Shown here: positions 44,983 to 53,882 of the stretch, in pieces
How the letters are laid out: every line of letters begins with the position of its first letter
How positions within the stretch are numbered: position 1 is the first letter of the stretch
Assembly (NCBI RefSeq): GCF_003024675.1
Contig: NZ_PYLP01000002.1
Span: forward strand, 206,257 to 270,256
Origin: Faecalibacillus faecis
GTDB lineage: Bacteria > Bacillota_I > Bacilli_A > Erysipelotrichales > Coprobacillaceae
Direction: 5' to 3'
DNA length: 64,000 nucleotides
Position numbers and translations under genes: made by a program
The notes under the pieces: model-generated
Database searches by the model: none
Told to the model about the DNA's origin: nothing
The model's input: the letters and a program-made list of their open reading frames with translations, nothing else

Positions 44983-45309
44983 TCAGTTCACATTATTTGT
45001 TACTTGTTCTGTCATCAACGCAACAATTTCTTCAACCTTTGGGCCAATTAAACTCACAGCTTGCATAACCATTTGCTTTTCATCATCATAGTCATCACAT
45101 ATAAATTCGTATTCACATTTTACACGAAAAATTGGATTATTTTCTTCTTCCACTTTTGATAAAAATAAAAGATTTATTTTATCTTTATCAGATATTTGAT
45201 ATGATACTGACATAATGGCCCTTACATTTTCAAAATTACAAACAGAAACATCTTTTTGTGCACTTAAATGAACGGATAACAATTGTACTTTACGAATATC
45301 ACATTTCAT
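44983..45309 (-). CDS. Hypothetical protein with SecB/DUF1149-like pattern
   Basis: 108 residues of beta-rich pattern followed by a C-terminal helix: INLLFLSKVEEENNPIFRVKCEYEF then SLIGPKVEEIVALMTEQ. The alternation and the late 'GPkveEIvalm' helix resemble SecB-like/DUF1149 proteins, but the match is weak. It is monocistronic upstream of dpaA, with an AGGAGG-like site. Function unknown. Confidence 0.5.
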   Translation of the reverse strand: MKCDIRKVQLLSVHLSAQKDVSVCNFENVRAIMSVSYQISDKDKINLLFLSKVEEENNPIFRVKCEYEFICDDYDDEKQMVMQAVSLIGPKVEEIVALMTEQVTNNVN

Positions 45310-45388
45310 ACTTTTCCTCCTTCATTATGTATATTGGCTCTTTTTTTATTTTTTTCTTTTTTTATTTTAATTTTTAGGAGATTTTATA

Positions 45389-45859
45389 ATGATTCTTGCA
45401 TTTCTATTATCAATTATCTTATTTTTATTCTTTCATCCTTTATACAATAACTATACAAGTTTAATGTCTACATCCTATGCCTTTCTTTATGATTTTTGGA
45501 TACTTTATTTAAGTTATACCCTTTGTCATCAATTTTTAAAAATAACAACACATAAAAAAACAATCTATTCTTTAACACTCTGCTTTATCATAGGTTCATT
45601 GATTCCTTATAAAAATCATCCTTTTTTACATGTAAGTTTACCAATGGTTACAATCATTCTTTCTATTCTTTTAATTGCTTTTATCATTAAAGAAAAGCAA
45701 AAAAATGAGCCCTTTAAAGCTCATTTACTAAATCAATGGTATTTTTATGGACTTTCCATCATTGCATTGTCCCTTATTTTCTTTGGACAAATCAATGGTA
45801 TTGTGGAAATTTTGACCCTAATCTTTATCTTTTGGATGCTTTCCTTGCTTCAACGTTAA
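45389..45859 (+). CDS. Integral membrane protein, function unknown
   Basis: 156 residues with about five membrane segments and a His/Lys-rich loop (KITTHKKTI). The start has TTAGGAG 9 bases upstream. No family recognised. Its 3' end overlaps the converging DJ-1/PfpI gene by 35 bases, which is unusual and could produce antisense interference. Confidence 0.55.
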   Translation: MILAFLLSIILFLFFHPLYNNYTSLMSTSYAFLYDFWILYLSYTLCHQFLKITTHKKTIYSLTLCFIIGSLIPYKNHPFLHVSLPMVTIILSILLIAFIIKEKQKNEPFKAHLLNQWYFYGLSIIALSLIFFGQINGIVEILTLIFIFWMLSLLQR

Positions 45860-46400
45860 TTAAATAATTATATTGCATTCCTTGTCTTAGGTTACTTGTA
45901 TCATAATCTAACATTTCTAAAATAGTATAACCAAATTCTAAAGCAGCAGCTGGTCCTTTTCCCGTAATAACATTACCATCACGTTGAACAATGGCTTCTT
46001 GATAATTTGCTCCATTTAATTGATCTTCAAAACCTGGTGAACACGTACATACTTTTCCGTTTAAAATATCTGCTTTAGCAAGAACAATTGGTCCTGCACA
46101 AATAGCACTAACAAGTTTTCCTTTTTCATAAAAATCTTTTACGATTTCAATAACACGATCATCATCCCTTAAATTTGTAGCCCCTGGAAGCCCTCCTGGA
46201 ATGACAATTCCATCGTATTGGTAAAGATTTTCATTAAACAAACAATCCATTTTAATCGTAATTTGATGAGAACTTGTTACCTCTTTTTGATCCATTCCTA
46301 CTAAATCAACATGAACACCAGCACGTCGTAAAATATCAACTGGTGTTAAAGCTTCAATTTCTTCAAATCCTTCTTTACATAAAACAGCAATTTTTTTCAT
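45825..46400 (-). CDS. DJ-1/PfpI family protein
   Basis: 191 residues from ATG at 46400, GGGGG 7 bases before. Class I glutamine-amidotransferase-like fold: VLCKEGFEEIEALTPVDIL, the nucleophile elbow SAICAGPIVLA with reactive Cys, and GKGPAAALEFG. Members are described as chaperone/deglycase or protease-like; the activity here cannot be assigned. The last 35 bases overlap the converging membrane gene. Confidence 0.9.
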   Translation of the reverse strand: MKKIAVLCKEGFEEIEALTPVDILRRAGVHVDLVGMDQKEVTSSHQITIKMDCLFNENLYQYDGIVIPGGLPGATNLRDDDRVIEIVKDFYEKGKLVSAICAGPIVLAKADILNGKVCTCSPGFEDQLNGANYQEAIVQRDGNVITGKGPAAALEFGYTILEMLDYDTSNLRQGMQYNYLINVEARKASKR

Positions 46401-46540
46401 ATAAAAACCCCCTTTTGTTATAAAATAGTACCACAAAAAGAAAATATTTGAAATAAATCTTATTAGTTGTATGCCGTTTCAAAATATATTATAATTACAT
46501 GCAGTAAACATTATAAAAATTTATCCTTTTTGGAGGTTCT

Positions 46541-47719
46541 ATGAAAAAAGTCGTTATTGGCATTACTGGAAGTATTGCCATTTATAAAACATGTGAAATT
46601 ATTTCACGTTTAAAAAAGAAAAATTATGATATTGAAGTCATCATGACAGAAAGTGCAACTAAATTCATTACTCCACTTACTTTTGGTGCACTGATCCATA
46701 AACCGGTTCTTGTTGATGATTTTGATGAAACAGGTTATCAAATAAAACATATTAATATTGTTAAAGAAGCAGATTGTTTTATTGTTGTACCTGCTACTGC
46801 AAACGTTATCGCTAAAATTGCTAACGGTATCGCAGATGATGTTTTAACTTCTTCATTTTTGGCAGCAACATGTCCTAAAATCATTGCTCCCGCTATGAAT
46901 GTTCACATGTATGAAAATACCGCCACACAAAAGAATTTAGATTTATGTAGATCCTATGGTATTAAAATAGTGGAACCAGAGATTGGTAATTTAGCATGTG
47001 GCTATCAAGGAAAAGGTCACTTAAGCGATATTGAAGATATTTTAGATGCTATTGAATACATGATTTCTCCACATCCTTTACAAGGAAAACATGTATTGAT
47101 TACCGCTGGTCCTACACAAGAATCATTAGACCCTGTTCGTTTTATTTCAAATCATTCAAGTGGGAAAATGGGCTATGCACTTGCCCGTGCCGCTCGAAAG
47201 TTAGGTGCACATGTGACTTTAATTAGTGGGCCAAGTCAACTAAGAGCTCCTTATGAAGTAGATATAATCAAAATCCAAAGTGCACAAGGAATGTTTAAAC
47301 AAGTTTTAAGTTATTTTGATTTCCAAGATTATGTTATTATGGCTGCTGCTGTAGGTGATTATCGTCCTAAAGAAGTCAATGATCAAAAAATCAAAAAGGA
47401 AAATGAACGTTTTGATTTAGAACTTGTCAAAAACGAAGATATTTTAAATTATCTTGGTCATCACAAAACAAAACAAACAATATGTGGTTTTGCTATGGAA
47501 ACGGAAAATGTTATTGAAAATGCTAAAAATAAATTTTTAAAGAAAAACTGTGATTTATTAGTTGTTAATGATTTATTTGAAGAAGGTGCTGGTTTTAAAA
47601 CCAATACAAATAAAGTTGCTCTAATCACAAAAAATTTTGTTGATTATTTAGATTTAATGAGTAAAGATGATCTATCTGATCTTATTTTAGATAAGCTTAT
47701 CAAAGTTAAAGGAGAATAG
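46541..47719 (+). CDS. coaBC: Bifunctional phosphopantothenoylcysteine decarboxylase/synthase
   Basis: 392 residues. N-terminal CoaC flavoprotein (GITGSIAIYKTCEI, PATANVIAKIANGIADD, APAMNVHMYE) and C-terminal CoaB (ITAGPTQESLDPVRFISNHS, KMGYALA, AAVGDYRPKE). It adds Cys to phosphopantothenate and decarboxylates it. GGAGG precedes the start. coaX follows two bases after the stop, so both are in a CoA operon. Confidence 0.95.
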   Translation: MKKVVIGITGSIAIYKTCEIISRLKKKNYDIEVIMTESATKFITPLTFGALIHKPVLVDDFDETGYQIKHINIVKEADCFIVVPATANVIAKIANGIADDVLTSSFLAATCPKIIAPAMNVHMYENTATQKNLDLCRSYGIKIVEPEIGNLACGYQGKGHLSDIEDILDAIEYMISPHPLQGKHVLITAGPTQESLDPVRFISNHSSGKMGYALARAARKLGAHVTLISGPSQLRAPYEVDIIKIQSAQGMFKQVLSYFDFQDYVIMAAAVGDYRPKEVNDQKIKKENERFDLELVKNEDILNYLGHHKTKQTICGFAMETENVIENAKNKFLKKNCDLLVVNDLFEEGAGFKTNTNKVALITKNFVDYLDLMSKDDLSDLILDKLIKVKGE

Positions 47720-47721
47720 AA

Positions 47722-48492
47722 ATGTTAGTCGTTGTAGATATGGGTAATACAAATATTACCATGGGATTATATAAAGAAGATACATTAATTGGAAATTATC
47801 GTTTAACAACAAAATTACAAAGAACTTCAGATGAATATGGATTTATGATTTTATCCTTTTTACAAGCTTATCAAGTGACAGTTGAAGATATTAAAGATGT
47901 CATTATTTCAAGCGTTGTCCCTAAAATCATGTATTCTTTTACAAATTCTATTCGTAAATATTTCCATAAAGAACCCATTATTGTTGGTCCTGGTGTCAAA
48001 ACTGGGATTTCAATCAAATATGATAACCCACGTTCTTTAGGAAGTGACCGTATTGTAGACGCCGTTGGTGCTTATTATAGTCATCATTGTGCTTGCCTTG
48101 TTATTGATTTTGGTACAGCAACAACCTTTGATGTTATCTCTTCTAACGGAGAATTTATGGGGGGTGCCATTGCTCCTGGTATTGGCATATCTGCTGAAAT
48201 GTTATCAAACCGAGCAGCTCAACTTCCTGAAGTTGCTATAAAAAAGCCACAGCATATCATTGGTAAAAATACGGTTGAAGGTATGCAAGCTGGTGTTGTT
48301 TATGGTTATATTGGTTTAACAGAGAAGCTGATCAAAGAAATTAAAAAACAATATTCTGAGCCTCTTAAAGTAATTTCTACAGGTGGTTTAGGACGTATGA
48401 TTTATCATGAGACTGATTTAATTGATGCTTATGATAAAGATCTTACTTTTAAAGGTTTAAAAATTATTTATGATATGCAAAAAAGGGATTAA
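47722..48492 (+). CDS. coaX: Type III pantothenate kinase
   Basis: 256 residues, ASKHA fold: VVDMGNTNITMGLYK phosphate 1 motif, GSDRIVDAVGAY, VIDFGTATTFDVIS and GGAIAPGIGIS. It phosphorylates pantothenate, the first CoA step. CoaX needs a monovalent cation and is not feedback-inhibited by CoA in characterised cases. It is co-transcribed with coaBC. Confidence 0.95.
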   Translation: MLVVVDMGNTNITMGLYKEDTLIGNYRLTTKLQRTSDEYGFMILSFLQAYQVTVEDIKDVIISSVVPKIMYSFTNSIRKYFHKEPIIVGPGVKTGISIKYDNPRSLGSDRIVDAVGAYYSHHCACLVIDFGTATTFDVISSNGEFMGGAIAPGIGISAEMLSNRAAQLPEVAIKKPQHIIGKNTVEGMQAGVVYGYIGLTEKLIKEIKKQYSEPLKVISTGGLGRMIYHETDLIDAYDKDLTFKGLKIIYDMQKRD

Positions 48493-48507
48493 ACAAAATC
48501 CCTTTTT
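48479..48507 (+). terminator. coaX terminator containing its stop codon
   Basis: AAAAAAGGGATT/AATCCCTTTTT; the stop at 48490-48492 lies at the stem/loop junction. Confidence 0.8.
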
Positions 48508-48562
48508 AAATTATTTTTTGTATAGAATTGAATTTGATCTTGACTATCCAAATAAAGGATTT

Positions 48563-49183
48563 CTATGTTTTTTCTTCTAAACCATGTACCTTCAAAATAT
48601 GTTTTAGCCATTCTTCGTTACGATTGACAAACACTAAATTTTTTTTAATCACATTTCCTTGCAACATCAATAAAACAGGTATCTTTTCCTTTTGTACTTG
48701 ATGATTTAAATCACTCAACTTAAGCGGCCTTGATAATGTCTTAGGATAAAACGAAAATTTTCCATTTGTTTCTAAAATAATTTTATCAATTTCATTTAAA
48801 TCAAAATAACCATTCATGCGACAATTCATCAATAACTCATTTAAATCAATCTTTGCTTTATCCAATGCCTTTGAATAAAGTTTATCATTTTCATATAAAA
48901 TCAAAGGTTTTCCTTCTACAAAAAAACGAAACTTCATGTAATTCTTTGTTAAAATTGAAATCAACCAAGTAAAAACTGCATAAACAATCATTCCTAACAA
49001 TGGTTTTAATATCTCCTCAAAGTCACACATAATCAGTTCAGAAGCAATTGATCCAATTGTAATTCCAATAATATAATCATATAAAGAAAGTTCTGTCACT
49101 TGTCGATAACCCATAAGTTTTGTTAAAAAAAATAAAACAATTAAAGAAATCAACGGTAATAGGATATATTCTAATAGATTCAT
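48563..49183 (-). CDS. DUF421 (YetF/YcaP-type) membrane protein
   Basis: 206 residues from ATG at 49183 (GGGTG upstream). Three N-terminal membrane segments and a cytoplasmic domain with the conserved RMNGYFDLNEIDKIILETNGKFS. DUF421 proteins in Bacillus include spore-associated YetF-like proteins, but their function is unsettled. Monocistronic, located downstream of a P-type ATPase gene. Confidence 0.88.
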   Translation of the reverse strand: MNLLEYILLPLISLIVLFFLTKLMGYRQVTELSLYDYIIGITIGSIASELIMCDFEEILKPLLGMIVYAVFTWLISILTKNYMKFRFFVEGKPLILYENDKLYSKALDKAKIDLNELLMNCRMNGYFDLNEIDKIILETNGKFSFYPKTLSRPLKLSDLNHQVQKEKIPVLLMLQGNVIKKNLVFVNRNEEWLKHILKVHGLEEKT

Positions 49184-49213
49184 TTTCTTCACCCATTAAA
49201 GTATATCCAAAAA

Positions 49214-49244
49214 ATAAAAAAAGAAGTCAAAATTATGACTTCTT
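49214..49244 (-). terminator. Terminator of the zinc-type ATPase gene
   Basis: AAGAAGTCA/TGACTTCTT followed by T7 on the minus strand; the stop codon lies in the loop. Confidence 0.75.
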
Positions 49245-51689
49245 ATATAAAATTCTCATTGAATTACAAATAGCAATAAGAGTAACACCAACATCTGCAA
49301 AAACACCCATCCACATATTTGTAAGACCAAAGAGTGTTAAGATAAGAACACCAATTTTAATAATCAAAGTAAATGTTACGTTTTCTTTTAAAATAAAGTT
49401 TGTATAATGAGATACGTCAATTGCTTTAGCGATTGCAGTAATATCATCACTCATCAAAACAACATCGGCTGCTTCAATTGCAACATCACTTCCAACACCA
49501 CCCATAGCAATACCAATATCACTTCTTGCAAGAACAGGTGCATCATTAATGCCATCTCCAACGAAAGCCACAACATGTTCATCTGACATAAGATTTTCTA
49601 ATTGTGAAACTTTGTCTTGAGGGAGTAAATCACTATAAACTTGATCGATTCCTGTTCTCGTAGCAATATCATTTGCTACAGTAGAATGATCCCCTGTAAG
49701 CATCACTGTTTGTTTAACATGTGCTTTTTTCAAATCTTGGATTCCAGGAATTGTTGATTCTTTAATGACATCCGCTACCACAATATAACCAAGATATTGA
49801 TCACCACAAGCAATATGAACCATTGTTCCAATTTTTTCAGGTTGTAAAACAGACAGATTCAATTCTTTAAAATATTTTTCATTACCTAAATAATAGTGTT
49901 GATGATCAATAACAACTGTTAACCCTTTACCTGCAATTTCTTTGAAATCTTCAATACGTGAACTATCAATTTCTTTACCATAAGCTTTAACAATACTACG
50001 TGCAATTGGATGATTTGACATATATTCCCCATAAGCACCAATTTCTAATAAATCATCATTTGAAGTTTCAACCACTTCAAATTCTCCTTTTGTAAGAGTT
50101 CCTGTTTTATCAAAAACAACTGTATCTATATCTTTAAGCAATTCCAAATAATTTCCACCCTTAACTAAAACCCCTAATGCACTCGCTTTACCAATACCAG
50201 CATATAAGCCTAAAGGAACAGAAATAACAAGAGCACATGGGCATGATACAACTAAGAAAGTACATGCACGATAAAGCCAAGTATAGAAGCTTTGATTCGG
50301 TAAAATAATCATTGGCACGATTAATAATAATATTGCTAGGCCAACAACTGTTGGCGTATAAACTTTTGCAAAACGTGTAATAAATTTTTCAATTTTAGCT
50401 TTCTTACTTGCTGAATTTTCAACCAAATCAATAATACGACTTACTGTACTATCAGCATAATGTTTTGTAACTTCTATATATAGAATATCATTTAAGTTAA
50501 CAACACCAGATAAAACTTCATCCCCTACTTCAACGCGGCGAGGAACAGATTCACCTGTTAAACTTGCAGTATCTAACATACTGTTTCCTTTAATAACTTT
50601 TCCATCAAGTGGTACTTTTTCTCCCACTTTAACAACAATCGTTTCACCTACATTTACTTCTTCAGGTGTAACTTGAATCATTTGTTCATCTTTTACAATT
50701 GTTGCATATTCACTTTTAATATCCATTAAAGAAGAAATAGATGAACGTGTTTTGTTAACCGCATACCCTTGGAAAATTTCACCAATAGCATAAAATAACA
50801 TAACGGCAATTGCTTCGCTATAATCTCCTAAGGCAATCGCACCAAATGTAGCTAAACACATTAAGAAGTTTTCATCTAAGAAATCTTTATGACCAATATT
50901 TTTAATCGCCTTTAAAATAACCTTATAGCCAATTAATAAATAAGCAAATAAATATAAGAATGTAGAAAAACCACCTGTAAATAAATGGGCTCCGATAAAA
51001 ATAATAATACCTTCAACCAATTCAATATTTTCTTTTAAATTAAATAATTTAGGTTTATTATATTCTTTTTTATCATCTTCTTTAGATAAAGTAACACCTT
51101 CTTCTACAGAATCAACAACAGCTTGTAATTTATCCAACAATTGAGGATCATTCTTTGCTTTAACCATTAATTTTTGTGTTGAAAAATTAACAACGGCATC
51201 GTCAATATATGATTGTTTTTTTATTTCCGTTTCCACTTTACTTGCACAGTTTGCACAATCAAGACCAACAATATTATATTTAATCGCATTTGTAAGTTCT
51301 CGATGATCTTCTACATGTTCATGATGGTGGCCACAACCGCATTCATGGTCGTGATGATGATGTTCATGTCCACAACAATCATGATCATGTTCATGATGAC
51401 AACCACATTCATCATGATGTTCATGTTCGAAATCATGTTTATGTTCTTCATGGTGTTCATGATGTGTTATATTTGATAATAAGTTTTCAATTGTTACTTC
51501 ATCTTCAATAGATTGCATAAAAGAAAGCAACTCATGATCATCGATATCATATTCACTTTCAAATGTCATCATTCCTGTAGCAAAAGAAATGACACAATCA
51601 TTAATCTCCTCTTTTTTATTTAAACTATCTTCTAGTTTTTGCGTGCAATTGGCACAATCAAGTCCGTTGACTTTATATTTGTATTTCAT
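49233..51689 (-). CDS. P1B-type heavy-metal ATPase (Zn/Cd/Co type) with two HMA domains
   Basis: 818 residues from ATG at 51689, 9 bases after GGAGG; the frame extends further but without a site. Two HMA domains with CANC motifs (VNGLDCANC near 12-17 and VGLDCANC near 150) flank a His/Cys-rich linker of about 55 residues (many HH, HE, CGCHH). Then come membrane helices, SCPCALVIS, DKTGTLTKG and GDGINDAPVLARSDIG. The CPC metal site and ArsR-type repressor next door predict export of Zn/Cd/Co. Confidence 0.93.
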   Translation of the reverse strand: MKYKYKVNGLDCANCTQKLEDSLNKKEEINDCVISFATGMMTFESEYDIDDHELLSFMQSIEDEVTIENLLSNITHHEHHEEHKHDFEHEHHDECGCHHEHDHDCCGHEHHHHDHECGCGHHHEHVEDHRELTNAIKYNIVGLDCANCASKVETEIKKQSYIDDAVVNFSTQKLMVKAKNDPQLLDKLQAVVDSVEEGVTLSKEDDKKEYNKPKLFNLKENIELVEGIIIFIGAHLFTGGFSTFLYLFAYLLIGYKVILKAIKNIGHKDFLDENFLMCLATFGAIALGDYSEAIAVMLFYAIGEIFQGYAVNKTRSSISSLMDIKSEYATIVKDEQMIQVTPEEVNVGETIVVKVGEKVPLDGKVIKGNSMLDTASLTGESVPRRVEVGDEVLSGVVNLNDILYIEVTKHYADSTVSRIIDLVENSASKKAKIEKFITRFAKVYTPTVVGLAILLLIVPMIILPNQSFYTWLYRACTFLVVSCPCALVISVPLGLYAGIGKASALGVLVKGGNYLELLKDIDTVVFDKTGTLTKGEFEVVETSNDDLLEIGAYGEYMSNHPIARSIVKAYGKEIDSSRIEDFKEIAGKGLTVVIDHQHYYLGNEKYFKELNLSVLQPEKIGTMVHIACGDQYLGYIVVADVIKESTIPGIQDLKKAHVKQTVMLTGDHSTVANDIATRTGIDQVYSDLLPQDKVSQLENLMSDEHVVAFVGDGINDAPVLARSDIGIAMGGVGSDVAIEAADVVLMSDDITAIAKAIDVSHYTNFILKENVTFTLIIKIGVLILTLFGLTNMWMGVFADVGVTLIAICNSMRILYKKS

Positions 51690-51690
51690 A

Positions 51691-52029
51691 TTATTTATCC
51701 TCCATGATATGACGATATCCAGCTTCAAAAATAAGTTTGACGTGTTCATCATCTAATGAATAATACATCATCTTACCTTCTCTGCGATTTTTTACTAATT
51801 TATTTGCTTTTAAAATTCTTAGTTGATGTGAAATAGCTGATTGTGTCATATCTAAGCAAGCAGCTAAATCATAAACACACATTTCCTGATCAAATAAAGC
51901 ACAAATAATGCGGATTCTTGTTGAATCACCAAACACTTTAAAAAGTTCTGCAATATCATATAGTAATTCTTCATTAGGCATTGTTTCTTTTACTTTTTCT
52001 ACAGTTTCACTGTTAACGATCTTATCCAT
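51691..52029 (-). CDS. ArsR/SmtB-family metal-responsive repressor
   Basis: 112 residues, winged helix with HTH DMTQSAISHQLRIL. The alpha-5 metal site is complete: Asp94-x-His96 and His107-x-x-Glu110, the SmtB/CzrA zinc/cobalt arrangement. A Cys near the alpha-3 region (MCVYDLAACL) is present but the CadC soft-metal set is incomplete. It is co-transcribed with the ATPase (two-base gap) and has an operator-like site upstream; metal binding is expected to release repression. Confidence 0.93.
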   Translation of the reverse strand: MDKIVNSETVEKVKETMPNEELLYDIAELFKVFGDSTRIRIICALFDQEMCVYDLAACLDMTQSAISHQLRILKANKLVKNRREGKMMYYSLDDEHVKLIFEAGYRHIMEDK

Positions 52030-52045
52030 GGTTACTCCTTTCGTA

Positions 52046-52065
52046 TGAATATATGTTCATATGAA
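52046..52065. promoter_or_regulatory. ArsR-type operator
   Basis: TGAATATATGTTCA (52046-52059), a TGAA-6-TTCA palindrome, overlapped by TTCATATGAA (52056-52065), just upstream of the repressor start. This fits SmtB/CzrA operators (TGAANNNNNNTTCA) and autoregulation. Confidence 0.7.
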
Positions 52066-52136
52066 TATTATATGATATTTATTTACAAAGTCAATACATA
52101 TGATAAGATTAAATAAAAAATGATTGGAGAAATTTT

Positions 52137-52664
52137 ATGAAAAAATTATTGATTGTCATTGATTATCAAAAAGATTTTGTAGATGGAAGTTTAGGATTTA
52201 AAGAAGCCCAAGATATAGATGATTATATTACTTCTTTAATTAATCAATATCACAAAAATAAAGATGATGTCATTTTTACTTTTGACACACATCAAGAAAA
52301 TTACTTAGAGAGTCAAGAAGGTAGAAATTTGCCTATCCCTCATTGTATTAAAGGAAATGATGGATGGCAGCTTTATGGAAAAGTAAATGATGCAAAACAA
52401 AAAGAAGATGTCTGTATTGAAAAACCTACCTTTGGTTCTTTAGAATTAGGTAATTACTTAAAAGAAAAATCTTACCAAGAAATCACATTAGTAGGTGTTG
52501 TTTCTAATATTTGTGTTTTATCAAACGCCATTATCGCTAAAAGTGCTTTGCCTGAAACCTCTATTTGTATTGACTTAAAAGGTATTGCGAGTAATGATGT
52601 TTCACTTGAAAAGAAAGCAATTGATTTATTAAAGAGCTTACATTTTCATATTGTTAACGAATGA
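52137..52664 (+). CDS. Isochorismatase-family hydrolase, nicotinamidase-like
   Basis: 175 residues. Cysteine-hydrolase fold with the Asp nucleophile partner in IDYQKDFVDGSLG, a Lys-bearing CIEKPTFGSL and the catalytic Cys in VVSNICVLSNAI. Metal ligands HCIKGNDGW and DTHQEN follow nicotinamidase (PncA), which returns nicotinamide to nicotinate for NAD synthesis; nadD is elsewhere in the window. Other isochorismatase-fold substrates remain possible. Confidence 0.8.
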   Translation: MKKLLIVIDYQKDFVDGSLGFKEAQDIDDYITSLINQYHKNKDDVIFTFDTHQENYLESQEGRNLPIPHCIKGNDGWQLYGKVNDAKQKEDVCIEKPTFGSLELGNYLKEKSYQEITLVGVVSNICVLSNAIIAKSALPETSICIDLKGIASNDVSLEKKAIDLLKSLHFHIVNE

Positions 52665-52670
52665 TATGCA

Positions 52671-52682
52671 ATTATATACAAT
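52671..52682. promoter_or_regulatory. TATACAAT palindrome upstream of ilvE
   Basis: ATTATATACAAT, an 11/12 match to the perfect palindrome ATTGTATACAAT between citrate synthase and a P-ATPase gene (55268). Possible GntR-type site. Confidence 0.4.
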
Positions 52683-52708
52683 TAATAAATTCTTATTAAA
52701 ATAAGTTA

Positions 52709-52737
52709 TTGACACTCAAGATATTGAGGCGTAAAAT
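52709..52737 (+). promoter_or_regulatory. ilvE promoter
   Basis: TTGACA (52709-52714) and TAAAAT (52732-52737), spacer 17. Confidence 0.7.
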
Positions 52738-52775
52738 TTGCCTAAAGATATATATAGGAAAGGAAGTATTAAAAA

Positions 52776-53804
52776 ATGTCAAAAAAAGATATTGATTGGT
52801 CAAATATCGGTTTTGGATATATGCCAACAGAAGCAAGATTCGTATCAAATTATAAAGATGGAGCTTGGGATGAAGGCGTGCTTACTGCTGATGACAAAGT
52901 TGTTATTAGCGAATGTGCAGGTGTTTTACAATATGCACAAACTTGTTTTGAAGGATTAAAAGCTTATAGAACAAAAGATGGGAAAGTTGTTTGCTTTAGA
53001 CCTGATTTAAACGCAAGTCGTATGGCTGATTCTTGTAGAAGATTAGAAATGCCTGTTTATCCTGAAGATAAATGGGTTGAAGCCATTGAAAAAGTTGTAA
53101 AAGCTAATATTGATTATGTGCCACCTTATGGATCAGGAGCTACTTTATATGTTCGTCCATATATGTTTGGTTCTAACCCAGTTATCGGTGTTAAACCAGC
53201 AGATGAATATCAATTCAGAGTACTCGTTACTCCAGTAGGACCTTATTTCAAAGGTGGAGTTAAGCCAATTACAATTCGTGTCACTGACTTCGACCGTGCT
53301 GCACCTCATGGTACAGGACACATCAAAGCTGGATTAAACTACGCTATGAGTTTACATGCAATCGTTGATGCTCATAAACAAGGATTTGATGAAAACATGT
53401 ATTTAGATGCAGCTACTAGAACTAAAGTTGAAGAAACTGGTGGAGCAAACTTTATTTTTGTTACAAAGGATAATAAAATCGTTACTCCTAAATCTGACAG
53501 CATCTTACCTTCTATCACTCGTCGTTCTTTAATGTATGTTGCCAAAGAATATTTAGGATTAGAAGTTGAAGAAAGAGAAGTTTATCTCGATGAAGTAAAA
53601 GATTTCGCTGAATGCGGTCTTTGTGGTACTGCTGCAGTTATCTCACCAGTCGGTAAAATCAATGATCACGGTAAAGAAATTTGTTTTCCAAGTGGTATGG
53701 ATGAAATCGGACCTGTTCTTAAAAAACTTTATGAAACTTTAACAGGTATTCAAATGGGTACAATTGAAGCACCTGAAGGTTGGATCAAAGTTATTGAAGA
53801 ATAA
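52776..53804 (+). CDS. ilvE: Branched-chain amino acid aminotransferase
   Basis: 342 residues. Fold-type IV PLP enzyme: ETCFEGLKAYRTKDG, PHGTGHIKAGLNYAMS with the PLP-binding Lys region, and EECGLCGTAAVISPVG-like C-terminal loop. It transfers amino groups between Glu and Ile/Leu/Val. Transcribed alone from its own promoter, with a strong terminator after it. Confidence 0.92.
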   Translation: MSKKDIDWSNIGFGYMPTEARFVSNYKDGAWDEGVLTADDKVVISECAGVLQYAQTCFEGLKAYRTKDGKVVCFRPDLNASRMADSCRRLEMPVYPEDKWVEAIEKVVKANIDYVPPYGSGATLYVRPYMFGSNPVIGVKPADEYQFRVLVTPVGPYFKGGVKPITIRVTDFDRAAPHGTGHIKAGLNYAMSLHAIVDAHKQGFDENMYLDAATRTKVEETGGANFIFVTKDNKIVTPKSDSILPSITRRSLMYVAKEYLGLEVEEREVYLDEVKDFAECGLCGTAAVISPVGKINDHGKEICFPSGMDEIGPVLKKLYETLTGIQMGTIEAPEGWIKVIEE

Positions 53805-53811
53805 CAATTTT

Positions 53812-53841
53812 AAAGCTTGTCAATTAATGACAAGCTTTTTC
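53812..53841 (+). terminator. ilvE terminator
   Basis: AAAGCTTGTCA/TGACAAGCTTT followed by T tract. Confidence 0.85.
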
Positions 53842-53856
53842 TTTGCTTAAAAGCAA

Positions 53857-53882
53857 AAAAGCATTGATAAAACAATGCTTTT
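53857..53882 (-). terminator. Citrate synthase terminator overlapping its stop
   Basis: AAAAGCATTG/CAATGCTTTT then T tract on the minus strand. The stop codon (53881-53883) overlaps the stem. Confidence 0.8.

Noticed and set aside
51213..51476. Met/Phe/Thr-rich plus-strand ORF opposite the His-rich linker
   Set aside because: It is antisense to the metal-ATPase linker (CAT/CAC codons read backwards give ATG/GTG), so it is a shadow.
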